Assembly (NCBI GenBank): GCA_019925105.1
Contig: JAHGAU010000037.1
Span: 186,001-250,000 of the forward strand
DNA: 64,000 bases
Source of the DNA: Niebla homalea
Taxonomy: Eukaryota > Ascomycota > Lecanoromycetes > Lecanorales > Ramalinaceae
Direction: 5' to 3'
A program made the translations under genes and the position numbers. Shown here in pieces: positions 48,906 to 59,650 of the stretch. The notes beneath the pieces are model-generated. The model did no database searches and was not told the DNA's origin. It worked only from the letters and a program-made list of their open reading frames with translations. The first letter of the stretch is position 1; each line of letters opens with the position of its first letter.

Positions 48906-51900
48906 AGCAAATCGGATACTCGCGAGCGCTCCGAGGCCAAGCGAGGGCGGACATAAGATTTTTATGCTTAATCTACTCGCTTATACTCGGAGTGCTTATA
49001 TGCTGGTTTATAAATTTGAAGATACAGGTTGACCACCCAGTAGCCCTTATAAGCCAGCATGCTCATAACATTTTAATTGAGTTATATATGGCTTCCGTAT
49101 AAACGATATTATCGATTTACTTACGGACTTTAAATAAAATATCCCCGTTTTACGTATAATGATACGTAAATAGGTAATTAGATTTATTGTATAATTAAAT
49201 ACTAAGATTGATTAATTGGTTGATTTATTTATATATGAGTCTAGCTATTAAGTAAATTTTAGCTTTCCGTAATATTATTAATTAAGTTAGGATTTTTTAA
49301 TATTTATATTTATTTTAAACTTATCGCTTTTATTTTTTTTTAAAAAAGGAAACTATAGCCGGTTAACTTAAGCCTAGTCTACCTTAAAGGCTAATCCGAC
49401 TTAAATAAAGATCTCTCTTTTATAATTATTTACCTTAATATTATAATTAAGTCTTGATGTTAACCCGAAGAAGATTAAAAAACATCTTATGTTTTTAAGT
49501 TATTGTTTCTGCCGGGAATCTTTTATTATCGTTATAATTTACGGTAAGAATTTTTACTAAATTTTATTAAATTTAATTAAGAAAAGACAGCCTTAATTAT
49601 ATAATTTTATTATTATTACTATTAAAATTACTTTGAAATTATTTCTTATATACTTCTTTGAATTAACTTTATTTATTCTTAACTTTAAGATTTTAATATG
49701 AAATCCCTATAACCTTTTTTACCGGCCTTATACAATAAATAAACTTAATTAAGCTTAATTATAAGTATTAATAAATTATTAAGTATTTATTATTACCTTA
49801 TCGATTTTAATTACGTAATTTACAGGATAAAGTTTGAAGGCTCTTAATAAAATCGTCTTTTACCCCTAGAATATTTATTTATTCTATAGTTTATTTTCCG
49901 TATATAAAATTACTATTTCGCCGCGCTCGCCCTCGTAATCGTTAATATAAAATACTATTATAATAAGTCTTATCAGTTATTTAACATAAAATATTACGTA
50001 TTCTTATAATTGTATTATAAGTATTTTATCCTATTAAGTAAAAGGTTTAAGGAAGCTTAAACCTTAAGCGGCTAATCCGTTTCTTATTAATAAGTACGTA
50101 AGGACGCTTACCAAAAAAAATAGAACTATTAATAATAATAAGGATACACCCAATTGTCTTCATAATAAAATTAAAGCCTTATTTTGTTAAACTTAATCGC
50201 TTCTATCAATTATAGCCGGATAATATTATACCTATATTTATAAACGGAAACGGTAAAAAGGTATATAAATTAAAGCGATTATCGGTGAACGTTTCGTTAA
50301 CGGTAAGAAGTAATACTTACTTAAGTAAAAGAACTTAGAATATTATTAAAATATTTAATATTTAATTAATAACCTTATCGATGCTTTGGAAATAATATAA
50401 CAACATAAAATACGGTGTATATAAACGGATAAAATGGAGCCTGTAACTTAAAAACGTCGGTCTTATACGTAAAGGCCGTGGCTTTTGATTAACGACTATC
50501 CTTATAAGGTTAACCCTATTAAGTAGCGCCGCGGTCGTCCCCGTAAATATTCTATTATTCCGTATATTAAAAGTTAGGATAATACTGAATACTGAAATAC
50601 CGATCGGTTTAATTTAATAGATATTATTATCCGAATAAGGCGCGGATATAACCAATTACGTAAAATACTATTTTAGAATATAACGTATATTATTGGAATA
50701 TAATCAAAATTAGAATAAAATTTATATATACTTGGAATTAGTAAGGGCATCGACATTTTTATTTCCCGGCATATTATTAAAGAATTGGTATTACGGATAT
50801 AAGATATAGTTAATATAAGGTCTTCGGGTAATACATTAAGTATATACGTATAGGATAAGCATTAGATAGCTTATTTGTCCCCAAGGATAATCCATTATCA
50901 ATTATACATTTACCATATAAATGACCACTTACTTTGCGGTGTTTTACCAGGATAACGTTAAAGGAAAAGCAATAATATTTGTTATATATTAGGTATTAAC
51001 GGTTAAAGTTTATAACGAAATTAATTTATAATACCAAAACTTTAATAAACATATAAAAGGAAACAAGCTTTAATAATCTATATGATAAACAAAATAAAAA
51101 CTTATAAAACGAGAAACTATATAAAAAATATTAACGTATTGATAATGATAATAGAAAGTTAAGAAAATTTAATTATTCATATAAACAACAACATATTTAA
51201 GCTTGAAGTTGTAAAAAAGGAATAAGTCGGTTAATTTAATTTATATATATATATATAATATATCAATTATTAACGTATTTAATATAATTATTATTGAGAA
51301 TTAACCGTTATAAATACTACTTATAATTTTATGAGTAATATAGAACCTTAATTAAAAATAGTATTTCTGGAGAACATATATAATTTAATAAGAACTCTAA
51401 ATATATAAAGTCTATTAAAAGTATTTTTATAATAATTGATTTTGAAAAAAGATCCTTAAAACTTATTAACCGCTTTATAATATTAAGCTTAAGTTAATTA
51501 TTAAAGTTATATAAGAAAAAAAGGTTAAAATGAAAAAAAGAATTTGAAGTTTTTTTATATTAACGATTAAATTACGTATAACTCGGAAGACCGTGTTTCT
51601 ATTACGCATTAAGAAAAAAGAATTAAAGGATATTAAAAATTGAAGGGAAATATAAATTTCATCTTATATTTAAAGAAACATATTATATTCTATAATTATT
51701 CTCCGAAAATAAAAATATTCTTCCGTTATTATTTAAAATATTTAACTTAAGAAGGAACTTCTTGGACTTCTTTTTTATTAATTCTTTTAACTATAAATGA
51801 TAAAGTGTACAGGTTTTTAATTAGTTTAATTTAACTAAGTATTTAATAAAGTAACTTATTAAAGTCTTTAAAAATCTTATAAAGTCGATTAAAGGCAGAA

Positions 51901-52076
51901 AAATAAAGAAAATAATAAATAATTCTTTAATTATAACTTTCTCACATATTTTATTTTATTTTATATAATCTTAAGTATAATGAACAAAATTTTGTTCTTT
52001 TATACGTATACAATGTGAGGAAAATTTTAAGAAAGTTATATTATAATCTCTATATTTTGATTTTGTTAATCTTAAT
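48906..52076. other. AT-rich relic region with a short unmutated edge and an AT-hook codon stretch
   Basis: 48,906-49,100 is unmutated (for example ACTCGCGAGCGCTCCGAGGC) and was joined to 48,194 before copy D inserted. The remainder is RIP-mutated. At 50,521-50,547 a plus frame reads K*RRGRPRK, an AT-hook such as lies between integrase and reverse transcriptase in some copia-like polyproteins, but no other copia block was recognised around it. Confidence 0.5.
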
Positions 52077-52081
52077 CTTTT

Positions 52082-53639
52082 TGTCACGAGAAATGCGGTA
52101 TGGATAAAGTGAGTGGGGGTAATATGTATGATAAGTAGCTATCTAGCTATGAAGGTGGGAATTATAAGTATGCGCGTTAGGCACCGGAACAAGGTAAGCC
52201 CGCTCCGTGCCAAGGGATCCTCCCATGGTTTATACCGTGATAATATGCTTATAAAAAAGAGAAAAAAGCGACGTTTACGTCGCATTATACATTATAAAAC
52301 ATTATAGATTTTAATATACTCGGTAATAGAGGTAATTGTGGGGAAGCTCTAAGTGTATGGATAACGTTATTTAGATGTATAGTTGTTGAGAAATGAAGGG
52401 TAATGAATTCGTATATTGGAGAAGACCGGAAAAAAACCGAAAAAAAATATAAGCCGAATAATTATCGTAATATACCCGGGAAATAGTCGTAAATTCTTAG
52501 GTCTTAAGCTCGAGCTGAATTGCTTAAAAACGTGATCTCCGGGGTAATTCTAAGTCGTATCTTAAGGCTAATGTTAATATAAATTAACGCCGTATGTATA
52601 AGATAAGTAAGTACGCTTATATAAGGTATAAATATTCTCCGGCTTATTATTATAGTCCTAGTTATTATAGTTTACTTTATACTTATTATAAGTGAGCCTA
52701 TTTAGACTATGGTAACGGGGTAAATACTTCTAGCCGGTCTTTATAAGAACAAATAATAATAAATTATAATAAGGTTAGCACTTAAAGGTATATTAGCGTT
52801 TATAAACGTTTAATAACTTATATCTTTTCCCTTTTAATATACTATAAATAAACGTATTTTAATTAAAAGCTCTTTCTCTAATATTACGGGAGCAATTTAC
52901 GGTAAAGGTAACGGAGCAGGTAAAGTTTTAACTTGTGGAGTTAACGGGATAGGTAATTTAATTGATAAGGATGGATTCAAGGGTAATACACTCAATTTAA
53001 ATGTAAATTTATTGAAGAGGTCCTTAAGTATTATTGGTGGCAGCACCTTTAATAGTAATACTTTAAACATTATCGATCTTAATAAAGTAAGAGATTTAAG
53101 AGGTATAAATCTTATGTAGAGGTTATGGATGGTGAGGTATAATTTAGGTAAGGAGTAGCTAACTCGTAATAAGCTTACTAATAAAGGTATTAATAATAAA
53201 GTCGATAAGGCCCTAAATCTAATAAATAAGGTGTCAGATAAGAGTAATTCAGTCGATTTAAGAGCTAATAAGTATTATAATGTGAAAGATAGTGTAATCG
53301 AGTTAATTGAAGCTATTAATATAGTAACTAAAAGTATAACGGTAAGATATTTAATAAAAAACTCCGCTTAATAAGGTATTAAGTAGATAAGCTATAACGT
53401 AACTATTTTGACTTAAGGTAGATCAAGGTCATATTCAATCTATATTAAAAGAGTAGATAACTAAGCTATTGCTACTATTATTACGAGAAATGCGGTATAT
53501 ATAAAGTAAGTAGGTATAATATATATAATGAGTAACTATCTAGCTACGAAGGTGGGAAATGTAAGTGTACGCGCCAAGCACCGGAACAAGGTAAGCCCGC
53601 TCCGTGCCAAGGGATCCTCCCATGATCCATACCGTAACA
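52082..53639 (+). mobile_element. Miniature LTR retroelement (TRIM-like), 1,558 bp
   Basis: Direct repeats 52,082-52,242 and 53,479-53,639, both 161 bp, have TGTCACG/CGTAACA-type ends. The exact target duplication CTTTT is at 52,077-52,081 and 53,640-53,644. The interior is only 1.24 kb, too short for gag-pol, so the element is non-autonomous. The LTRs differ mainly by RIP-type transitions, with an identical 47-bp core at 52,181-52,227 and 53,578-53,624 that kept all CA/TG. I do not recognise the family; the LTRs are unlike those of gypsy-1, gypsy-2 and copia in this window. Confidence 0.9.
52920..53372 (+). pseudogene. Unidentified RIP-broken ORF inside the miniature LTR element
   Basis: One plus frame runs from about 52,927 to the stop at 53,370 with only two internal TAG codons (about 53,116 and 53,156), both explicable as CAG-to-TAG. 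The translation is rich in Asn, Leu, Ile and Lys and looks helical (for example VDLRANKYYNVKDSVIELIE near its end). No zinc knuckle or catalytic motif is seen. It may be a gag-like remnant or a captured host fragment. Confidence 0.45.
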
Positions 53640-53644
53640 CTTTT

Positions 53645-54728
53645 AATTGTTTAAAATCCATTATATAAATCATAGTTTTAAAGTTATAAAAATCAACTTA
53701 CTTAAAAAAATCCATAAATATACTAAGATTGATATATACGTCTAAAAAAGTTTAAGTTTAAGGTTATTTATCATTAATATTTTATTCTATTCTAATCAAT
53801 ATTAATAAATTAATTTGATTATTATTCAATTATGATTATTTTTATTGGTTAATTATTAAGTAATATTATTTATGTATTTACTTACTTTAACTTAACAATT
53901 TTTCTTTTATTTATTTAAAATATACGCCTTCTTTAATAAAACGTATACTATTATTATACTACTAACTATAGCCCTTTTTTCAATTCCTATAAGCTTTAAT
54001 AAATTACCAGGGGAGAGAAATATAGTTTTAAGTATGAATATTATTAAATGTTTAGGTGTGTTAAAATAACGGCTATTTATGAACATTAAAAAAAATGTAT
54101 TATACCTTTATAAATCTAAGGTAATACCGATACTTATCTTAAGACCCTTGGTTATGCTTTCTATTAAATACTCTTTTATTTAGAAGTTAAGATTTAAGCG
54201 TTGAAAATAATAATAGAATAATTAAATAGACTATAAGTTAATAAATAAAACTTTTATAACGTAAAAGTTTTTTAAGCTTATTGGTTTGAAATCTTTTTAA
54301 TTCCTTAATGATAATAATAATAATTTGATTAATTTACTTTATCATAAAATAATTAAAATAAGAAGAACAATTTTTAAATTAATGCATATATGCTTAATAA
54401 ATCAATATTATTATAACTTTAATTACAAAGAAAGATAAACGGGGTTATTATTATAGATAAAACCTGTTTTTTACTTATTAAAGCTAAAATATATGTATTG
54501 ACGTTTAATTATATTAATTATAAGAGACTTTAAGATAATTAAGATAATAAAAAACAAATCGTATATAAATGTTTTAAGTATAAGAGGATTCAGAATAAAA
54601 GTATTATTAAACAAAAATAATAGATAATATTTTTGTTTTTTTTTATTTCTAAATTTACTATTTATAATATCGAGGTACTTAATACAAGTATAAGTAATAG
54701 AAGTAAAAAAGTAAAAAAATACCCTAAG
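53645..54728. other. AT-rich stretch, nothing recognised
   Basis: AT-rich, partly RIP-like, no domain, LTR pair or RNA gene recognised. Confidence 0.55.
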
Positions 54729-55095
54729 TACTCCGGCAAGTGGGACGGGATATATCCCTTGGGATGGGGACGGGATAGGAATGGGATAAGGATAGGACGA
54801 GATATAGTGAATAAAAACCCATCCCGTATTAATATGGGATAGGATGGGACGGGATTAGGATATACCAAAATCCCGTTAAGTTAAAATAATTACGATAAAT
54901 AGTATATGTATTATATTATATGAATAAATTTAGAAATAAATATTTAAAAATCCAATATTGGAAGTAAATTATTTACCTAATCCGGTTGAAGCCGCCAATA
55001 ATTGGGACCTTGGCATGTCCCGATCCCATCCCACACTCACGGGATGGCATATACATTGGTAAATCCCGTCCCATCCCGTCCCGCTGCCCGGAATA
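54729..55095 (-). mobile_element. Fold-back TIR element, copy E (367 bp, degenerate)
   Basis: The left end is TACTCCGGCAAGTGGGACGG and the right end is CCGCTGCCCGGAATA; both differ from the consensus at several positions. The left arm matches the inverse of the right arm of other copies (GGGATATATCCC), so it is in minus orientation. It has no minisatellite. The interior is AT-rich, with GACCTTGGCATGTCCCGAT near 55,007 marking the sub-terminal arm. It is the shortest and most diverged complete copy. Confidence 0.8.
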
Positions 55096-56040
55096 TCTAT
55101 CAGTATAAGATGTTTATATATATATAAACGGGGAGTTAACTTTAAAATTATATATGTTTAATGTTTTATAATAAAAATAATTAATAAATATAATTAAATT
55201 GTTTTAAATATTTTCTTCAATTAATAACAAACTTTTTATTCTTAATATTATACGTTATAATCTACTCTTCCTTTTTTTACTTCTTAATAAATTTTATTTT
55301 AACTTTCCTTAATTTTTTTGATTCTTTTGATTCTTTTGATTTTTTTATTATTATAAAATTTTCACAATATCTTAATATAAATTGCTAGTCTTGAAAATTC
55401 ATAATAATAATTACTTGCGTATAAAAAAATATCTATTTTTAAATATTTAGAAAAGAATATTATACTTTTTTATTATTATATTATGGAATATGTTAAGAAC
55501 ATTTATGTTTATTACGCTTTTTACTATTATAAAATCAATATGTAAGCTCTTAAAACTTAAATAAATTAAATTAAAAGTATTATAAATTATTTAATAAAAT
55601 TAATATTAATTAGATGTCTTAAAAGTCATTCTTTAGGTTTTAATAGAATTCCTTAACGGCTTTATTATATCCCTTTTTATTCATTATAATTTTAAAATAA
55701 TTTAAATAAGTTGAGAATCACTTAAATTATAAGTCTATATATAGGTTCTTCATTGATATATAATATAACACAAGGGTAAAACTTAATATAATCGTTATAT
55801 ATTAAAATCAAAGTTCCTTTTTAATATATATTTCCTTAAGATTTAATACTTATTTAAAATAATTTTACGTTATAATAAAGATTTCCAAAACATTTAAAGT
55901 AATAAAAAATAAATTATACGTATATTTTCAAAGTTAAAAAAGACCAGGAATACTATAATATATATAATATATAAAGTGAATTAATTGGTTTAAATTTAAT
56001 TATATTTAGGAGATTTTTGATTTTTAATTTTTTAAAATCT
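55096..56040. other. AT-rich stretch up to the gene island
   Basis: AT-rich without recognised features. Base composition changes abruptly near 56,040, where CA/TG-containing balanced sequence begins. Confidence 0.6.
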
Positions 56041-56627
56041 AAATTCTGCATTGGCCCTAATGTCCCTATGGCCCGCCCTACTGGGCATCTGCTGGAGACA
56101 ATCAGATTCGGGAATATGGACGCGTACTGTAGCGAAATAATAAATATAAATTACCTTCCGGCAGAGTATTCGATTTGAAGTTTAATTAACAACGCCTTCA
56201 TCGTATATCGAAATTATATACGTAACACTTTGACTTATCCGATTCTATAATAGTATAACGTAAGGCGGTCCGGGCGAAAAGACGGATCTTATAAGGGGTA
56301 AATGTCAGTTTGGTGGGGAAAAAAAGGATTATAGTCCAATTACCCGACCAGGCGACTGTGCCTGCTCCAGGTCCTAATCTAGTAAAACCATCGAACGTGA
56401 TACTTACGATCCGCACTTTTATCACATGGCATCAGAAATGAAAGTCTGAGACACGTTTCTACGGTTCCTTCCCCACAACGAAATCCTGCACAGTAGTTCG
56501 TATCACCAGTTTCATCCTAAAGCCCGCCCCTCACCTCTACCTCGACGCCCTCGTTAGCGGATCACCATCATTTCCATCGCCCAGTGGTGTCACTTCCTCC
56601 ATACACATACAACCTATCATTATTGAA
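56041..56627. other. Downstream flank of the SMP-30-like gene
   Basis: Unmutated sequence between the island edge and the gene's stop codon. Just after the stop, the minus strand reads ATGATAGGTTGTATGTGTAT, a TA/TG-rich stretch that could act in 3'-end formation. A 75-codon minus frame at 56,198-56,425 is not convincing as a gene. Confidence 0.5.
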
Positions 56628-57860
56628 CTACATACCATTTGCTGCCGATGTTACATTTTGCCCTAACTGTATTACATACAAACGATCCAGCGCCAGTACG
56701 ACCAATTTGTCTCCCGCAATTGCAAAATTTGCTATTGGGGGCAACCTACTTCCAATCTCGAATGCTTCCGCATTGAATACCCCAAGAACCTTACCCTGAG
56801 GACTCCTAACCGTGATCCCCTCGTACTCTCCCGTCCAGATTCTGCCATAACGATCCACGTGCAGCCCATCTGCGTAACTTCGCACAGCTGCGACCAGCCT
56901 CTTATTGATGGGGAAACAATCTTCGTCTAGAGTATAGCGGTAGATGACCGAAGAGTTGAATACGTTGCCATCTCCTCCTGTGGCATTGAACGGGGCCGCT
57001 AAGCCTGTCACATACAGATACCGGCCTGACGCATCGGTCCTCACGCCATTGGGAGCCACAATGTCCGCGCGGGAGATGACAGCTTGGACGGATTGACTCT
57101 GGGGAGAGTAGCGGTAGACGCCATCTTGGAGCATCAGTGGCGCCGCGCCAGGGGTACCGGAAGGGCGCAGATCCAGGGTCGAGAAGAACAGGGTCGGGCC
57201 CGTACCAATACAGGATATGTTGCCTTCTTGGACCCAAGACAGATCGTCGACCGATTGGAATTTTTCACCGAAGAAGCTGTTAATGATGGGTTCAGCCTCG
57301 TACGTGGTTGTGTCGATGGTGTAGATGCCTGGTGCGCCATTCGGCTCGGACTGGTTGCCGGCGATTGCGAGGTACATCTTCCCGGCGAAGTAGTAGGCGC
57401 CATTTGGATTGATATTACGCAAAGCCGGGATAACCGGGGTTGTGATGTTATTGGTCCCGACATCGAGTATTGAGATGAACGTCGGATACGTGAGACTGCA
57501 GCTGATGAACCAGACCTGGTTCTTGTCATAATCCCAGGCGCCGCCCTCGTACGCGAAGAGAGAGCTGCGCATCTGAACGAGCTGGATGCTGGGTGTTTTG
57601 CTACCAAGGATGTCGTAGAATTCCTCGTCGAAAGCGTAGTAAGTGGCATTCTTTGCTGCAGCGAACAGAGCGTTGACGGATGCGTTCGAAGTCACAGTGT
57701 TGACAAAATTAGTACTCAGGTTGCCGGCAACGGACTCGAAGCCCTGGAAGGGAGCAGGGAGTAGATAGGTATCAGTTGACGGAATCGACACCCCGGTGCT
57801 GCTGTCGCATGCGACCTGTGTCAAGAAGACCCAAAGGAAGAAGAGGGTGAAGTGGAACAT
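56628..57860 (-). CDS. Secreted SMP-30/gluconolactonase/LRE-like beta-propeller protein
   Basis: Intronless ORF of 410 codons. Residues 1-18 are a signal peptide (hydrophobic core FTLFFLWVFLTQVA, probable cleavage near Cys18). Nine Asn-X-Ser/Thr sequons (for example Asn47, 59, 71, 138, 169, 292, 302) indicate a secreted glycoprotein. The family's six-bladed propeller metal site can be mapped: Glu105 in YEGGAWD, Asn271 in APNGVRTDASGRYLYVTG and Asp331 in YADGLHVDRYGRIWTGE match the Glu, Asn and Asp ligands of regucalcin/SMP-30. FQSVDD at 201-206 occupies the place of the usual FNSPND block, with Asp for Asn. Members hydrolyse sugar lactones or other esters with a divalent metal; the substrate here is unknown. 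The start is supported by A at -3 and by the signal peptide. Third-codon GC is high and there is no RIP. It is the only intact gene in the window. Confidence 0.9.
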   Translation of the reverse strand: MFHFTLFFLWVFLTQVACDSSTGVSIPSTDTYLLPAPFQGFESVAGNLSTNFVNTVTSNASVNALFAAAKNATYYAFDEEFYDILGSKTPSIQLVQMRSSLFAYEGGAWDYDKNQVWFISCSLTYPTFISILDVGTNNITTPVIPALRNINPNGAYYFAGKMYLAIAGNQSEPNGAPGIYTIDTTTYEAEPIINSFFGEKFQSVDDLSWVQEGNISCIGTGPTLFFSTLDLRPSGTPGAAPLMLQDGVYRYSPQSQSVQAVISRADIVAPNGVRTDASGRYLYVTGLAAPFNATGGDGNVFNSSVIYRYTLDEDCFPINKRLVAAVRSYADGLHVDRYGRIWTGEYEGITVRSPQGKVLGVFNAEAFEIGSRLPPIANFAIAGDKLVVLALDRLYVIQLGQNVTSAANGM

Positions 57861-57927
57861 GTTGATAAGCCTGCGCTCCTATATTCTGTCCCTAAAATCT
57901 TTAGTAAAGAATGGAGGCGCATCCTGA

Positions 57928-57934
57928 CTTATAA
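57928..57934 (-). promoter_or_regulatory. TATA-like box
   Basis: The minus strand reads TTATAAG about 70 bases upstream of the start codon at 57,860. This spacing is compatible with a short 5' UTR. A sequence match only. Confidence 0.3.
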
Positions 57935-58158
57935 CCATGCGGGGCATCACCCATTCACCGAAAGGGCGAAAGGGGATGAGGTCAGCTAAAGAAGTCCGCT
58001 TCGTTTACGAAAAGGGTTTATGCGATGAGATATTCGTACGAGATCAGATGCGCCAATGAACGCGTAAGCTTTCCACAAAATTCAAGTCCCTTTAATGACG
58101 GAGCACCCATTCAGTCATTCCTATCGTCATGGATTCAGGTACATGCACATATATGCAG

Positions 58159-58175
58159 GTGGGGAGCAGGTGGGG
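58159..58175 (+). promoter_or_regulatory. Tandem CreA-like carbon-repression motifs
   Basis: GTGGGG at 58,159-58,164 and 58,170-58,175, in an 11-bp duplication (GTGGGGAGCAG), matches the fungal CreA consensus SYGGRG. Paired sites about 300 bp upstream of the start codon fit carbon-catabolite control of a sugar-lactone hydrolase, but the motif is short and no other evidence exists. Confidence 0.35.
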
Positions 58176-58595
58176 AGCAGGTAAAAAGTAGCTCTCTCCG
58201 CCACTTCTCCGGAGCTGACCCCCGCCGACGATACTCTCACCGGCGTTCGGCTTTTGCAAACGGAATCCTATCTTCAGACATTACCAATCATCTTCATCGC
58301 CGAGATCGATGGGCGCAGGTCGATCTCATCGGACAGCATATACTTTGAATGCAGTTCAGGCCGCTGCGGTCCACATGCGAGACCAACGCTTTAGCGCGAG
58401 CAAAATCGATGTCGTTTCCTTGGCACTTGCGACTCCACTCCCATCAAAAAAAAGGAGGTAACCGAACGGGGCGGGCCTGAATAAGTGCCTTAGTAAGCCT
58501 TAACAGCCCTGGCTCTGTAATAAGACTAGCTAAGCCCTAGAATTACCACCCGACTAAGTAAGTGTCCTTCAGTCGCCTCGGCCAAGCGGGATTTA

Positions 58596-59382
58596 TACTC
58601 CGGGAAGCGGGACGGGATGGGACGGTTTTTCGATTCACTTATCCTATCCCGTAAGGGGCGGGATAAGCCCGAATCCCGTCCTATCCTATTCTTATCCCGG
58701 CTGGATAGGATCGGGATATGCCAAAATCCCGCCAAGACGTGGGGTAATAGTGAATAAGTGAAGGTAATAATAAGGGTAATAATCGGGTAATAGTATAGGT
58801 AAGAGTGCAGGTGGTAATAAAGGTCGTAATGCAGGTGAGGGTGCAGGTAAGGGTGCAGGTGAGGGTCCAGGTGAGGGTGCAGGTAAAGGTGCAGGTAAAG
58901 GTGCAGGTGAGGGTGGTGGTTAGGGTGGTTATAAAGGTGAAGGTAAGGGTATAGGTAAAGGTGGAAAAAGGGGTAATTAGCAGAAAGATGGTTGTAAATA
59001 TTTTTCAGTGGTTTATTTATAACCGGATTATAGCTTTTCCGGTTATCGATAAACCATTAAAAAATATTTACGATTATATTTTTAATAAATACCGCTTAAT
59101 TTATTATATTCCGGGTTTTCCCTTATTATATCCGTTATGGGGATCTTAATATATCCCGGTTTTATCCGGTTTTATCCGGTTTTATCCGGTTTTATCCCAT
59201 ATTAATATAAGATAGGATTTTATTTACTCTATTCCGTCTTATCCCTATCCCATCTTTATCCCGTCCCTATCCCGTCCCTATCCCGTCCCTATCCCGTCCC
59301 TATCCCGTCCCTATCCCGTCCTTCTCCCGTCCCTATCCTGTCCCTATCTTATAAGATATATCCCGTTCCGTTTCCCGGAGTA
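58596..59382 (+). mobile_element. Fold-back TIR element, copy F (787 bp, longest)
   Basis: The left TIR is intact and the right TIR is almost intact (CCGTTCCGTTTCCCGGAGTA). The left arm carries a G-rich minisatellite of GGTGCAGGTGAG-type 12-bp units (about 58,829-58,920). The centre has the shared hairpin core with GGTTATCGATAAACC near 59,040. The right arm carries four 10-bp CGGTTTTATC units (59,157-59,196) and about eight 11-bp TATCCCGTCCC units (59,257-59,350). It is the copy nearest the gene, about 735 bp upstream of its start codon. Unmutated by RIP. Confidence 0.9.
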
Positions 59383-59650
59383 GGCATTTAATATTTAAAG
59401 ATTCCAATATATTAAAATATAAGCCGCGTTATCGTAATCAGCGATAGTACGACCTTCATTACCTCTTAAACTCATTTCTATATCCATATCTATATTAATT
59501 AATTAAGCTATCTTTATAGAATTAAGAAAATTACTTACTGCCCTCCTCGGTTTCCTTAATAAATAACCTTTTTGAATAATATATTAACGCTTACTGCAGA
59601 TAGATATTACTTTAACCCTTAAAGACTATAGAAGGAATAAACGACGTATA
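59383..59650. other. Spacer between fold-back copies F and G
   Basis: 268 bp of moderately AT-rich sequence with some CA/TG; no feature recognised. Confidence 0.5.

Larger units (their letters stand above)
57861..58595. other. Upstream flank and promoter region of the SMP-30-like gene
   Basis: About 735 bp of unmutated sequence between the start codon and fold-back copy F. A 107-codon plus frame at 58,025-58,348 has no recognisable domain and lies in what should be the promoter, so it is not annotated as a gene. Confidence 0.55.

Noticed and set aside
48471..49102. Three open frames across fold-back copy D and its flank
   Set aside because: Low-complexity translations of minisatellite and TIR sequence; the element is non-coding.
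56198..56425. 75-codon minus frame downstream of the SMP-30-like gene
   Set aside because: No recognised domain, no clear start context or partner exon; retained only as flank.
56584..57649. Five other frames overlapping the 410-codon gene
   Set aside because: Shadows of the gene on the other strand or frames; only the 410-codon frame has a signal peptide and family motifs.
58025..58348. 107-codon plus frame in the promoter region
   Set aside because: No domain, arginine/serine-rich translation of GC-balanced promoter DNA.
2308..59350. Telomeric or CRISPR arrays
   Set aside because: Units are not TTAGGG and are contiguous without unique spacers; they lie inside transposable elements.
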